Origin: JARRLC01 sp050290865
Lineage (GTDB): Bacteria > Pseudomonadota > Alphaproteobacteria > Rhizobiales > Rhodomicrobiaceae
Assembly: GCA_050290865.1 (NCBI GenBank)
Contig: JBNKIW010000005.1
Coordinates: forward strand, 123,245-187,244
Length of the DNA stretch: 64,000 nt
Direction: 5' to 3'
Each line of letters starts with the position of its first letter. Within the stretch, counting starts at the first letter, position 1. The position numbers and the translations under genes were made by a program. The notes under the pieces are model-generated. The model worked only from the letters and a program-made list of their open reading frames with translations, made no database searches and had not been told where the DNA came from. Shown in pieces: positions 63,864 to 64,000 of this stretch.

Positions 63864-64000
63864 GGCGCTGTCTACATTGACTGTTGAACGCCATATGTTC
63901 CCTATATGTTCTGGATGGAGGGAGCTTATGAACGGCGCGAAATTCCAGCATCTGATGGCCATGCTCGGCGAACTGACAGTACCCCAGCGTCAGAGGATCG
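63864..64000 (+). mobile_element. IS1595-type insertion sequence, left end (cut by window edge)
   Basis: From about 63864 (GGCGCTGTCTACATTGACTG) the sequence looks like an IS1595-type terminal repeat, followed by a leader and a transposase start at 63928. It breaks into the older transposase remnant. The right end and target duplication lie outside the window. Confidence 0.6.
63928..64000 (+). CDS. IS1595-family transposase, N-terminal fragment (cut by window edge)
   Basis: Twenty-four codons after the ATG at 63928, with GGAGGGAG upstream. MNGAKFQHLMAMLGELTVPQ matches the start of IS1595/ISXO2-type transposases, whose N-terminus binds DNA before the zinc ribbon and DDE domain. The rest is beyond the window. 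Confidence 0.65.
   Translation, partial: MNGAKFQHLMAMLGELTVPQRQRI

Noticed and set aside
63441..63962. 173-codon minus-strand frame across the IS junction
   Set aside because: Arg-rich, crosses both the transposase remnant and the IS1595-type end in another frame; the other frames show transposase features.

Overview
The window reads as chromosomal DNA from a GC-rich alphaproteobacterium, most likely of the order Hyphomicrobiales (Rhizobiales). The signs are a gene transfer agent (GTA) cluster related to that of Rhodobacter capsulatus, Omp25/Omp31-type outer-membrane proteins, a DUF2849-sulfite reductase-DUF934 cluster, a Flp/CpaA pilus fragment, a class III omega-aminotransferase and an ECF sigma factor with its anti-sigma factor. 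I cannot name a genus. No rRNA, tRNA or CRISPR array was seen.

Layout. 1-2053 (minus): RND efflux pump, permease (cut by the window edge) and adaptor. 2162-3235 (minus): prepilin peptidase CpaA and two Flp pilins. 3623-6601: a secreted protein of unknown function and an ECF sigma / anti-sigma / periplasmic sensor operon. 6698-14391 (minus): a YejABEF-type peptide ABC importer with two binding proteins. 14839-18147 (plus): an exported TPR-CHAT protease-like protein. 18484-25449 (plus): a retron of the type XIII layout, with a WGR/HEAT-repeat (ARM) protein, a winged-helix SWIM protein, a structured non-coding RNA with flanking a1/a2 repeats and a long msd hairpin, and a retron reverse transcriptase. 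25467-40373: mostly housekeeping genes (glnE, creA, sulfite reductase cluster, ferredoxin, XRE-cupin regulator, MBL hydrolase, DUF1499 protein, aminotransferase, fructose-6-phosphate aldolase, dihydroorotase). 40509-63087 (minus apart from two porins): an unusually complete GTA cluster. 63605-64000: insertion-sequence debris and the start of an IS1595-type element.

The GTA cluster runs right to left: small and large terminase, portal, protease, capsid, head-tail connectors, tail terminator, tail tube, tail chaperones, tape measure, baseplate/hub genes, a head-spike-base homologue with several probable fibre proteins, the large TIM-barrel tail protein, a DUF2793 protein, and a lysis-like module of two small membrane proteins and a GH108 endolysin homologue. 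No integrase, repressor or replication gene was seen, which favours a GTA over a prophage. Many genes overlap by ATGA.

Main points for a second look: (1) the retron with a readable msr-msd; (2) a lambda-type -1 frameshift signal (G GGA AAG, 6-nt spacer, 8-bp GC hairpin) joining the two tail-chaperone genes, whose second cistron is short and easily missed; (3) a GH108 endolysin without its catalytic Glu and a SleB-like hydrolase nearby that also lacks its Glu; (4) a class III aminotransferase with Glu in place of the PLP-binding Lys; (5) a GTA-associated protein built of nine 22-residue repeats.
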